From: Arthrobacter sp.
Lineage (GTDB): Bacteria; Actinomycetota; Actinomycetes; Actinomycetales; Micrococcaceae
Reading direction: 5' to 3'
Length of the DNA stretch: 5,848 nt
NCBI GenBank assembly: GCA_031178585.1
Contig: JAPSIT010000080.1
Location: forward strand, 1 to 5,848
Shown here: in pieces, positions 5,808 through 5,848 of the stretch
Layout: the number at the start of each line of letters is the position of its first letter
Numbering within the stretch: position 1 is the stretch's first letter
Translations under genes and position numbers: made by a program
Notes under the pieces: generated by a model
What the model was told of the DNA's origin: nothing
Databases searched by the model: none
Seen by the model: the letters and a program-made list of their open reading frames with translations, nothing else

Positions 5808-5848
5808 GTGGCACGGGGTGGCCCCAAACTCGACCACGGGCGCCGGCG
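5808..5848 (+). CDS. Start of an unidentified gene (13 codons, runs off the window)
   Basis: GTG 5808 with AAGGAG seven bases upstream opens a frame reading MARGGPKLDHGRR to the window end. The good ribosome binding site and a TATATT promoter just upstream make a real start likely. The N-terminus is basic and glycine-rich, but the fragment is too short to assign a family, and I do not recognise it. Confidence 0.6.
   Translation, partial: MARGGPKLDHGRR

Overview
The window looks like chromosome of a high-GC actinobacterium, most likely a member of the Micrococcaceae close to Arthrobacter or Pseudarthrobacter. This is inferred from the strong G/C third-position bias, GTG starts, TANNNT -10 boxes, the aroA-rsgA-hisN gene order typical of Actinobacteria, and a SAM-IV riboswitch, a class found mainly in Actinobacteria. 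All recognised genes are on the + strand. No mobile element, CRISPR array, tRNA or rRNA was seen.

Layout. Bases 1-548 encode a DoxX-family membrane protein; the window appears to open one base inside its start codon. Six bases later comes aroA (555-1961, EPSP synthase, shikimate pathway). aroA overlaps by 17 bases the GTG start of rsgA (1945-3060, circularly permuted GTPase of 30S subunit maturation). A 66-base gap with a -10 box placed for leaderless transcription leads to hisN (3127-3939, histidinol-phosphatase of the inositol monophosphatase family).

The 319-base gap at 3940-4258 is the most informative non-coding part. It holds a promoter (-10 TACGCT at 4097-4102), an inverted repeat over the predicted -35 region, a complete SAM-IV riboswitch aptamer (about 4110-4223), an intrinsic terminator (4219-4244) and a ribosome binding site. 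Together they should switch off the next gene when S-adenosylmethionine is plentiful. That gene (4259-5662) is a class V, PLP-dependent, NifS/SufS-like cysteine desulfurase homologue with a lysine, histidine and cysteine at the expected active-site positions. The riboswitch ties it to methionine/cysteine supply rather than to general Fe-S cluster assembly.

The last 186 bases hold two unrelated 16-base-period tandem repeats, a small GC hairpin, a promoter (TATATT) and a strong Shine-Dalgarno sequence before the first 13 codons of an unidentified gene that runs off the end.

The first four genes are housekeeping: aromatic and histidine biosynthesis, ribosome assembly and a membrane protein. The part most worth follow-up is the SAM-IV-controlled desulfurase-like gene and the fine structure of its leader.
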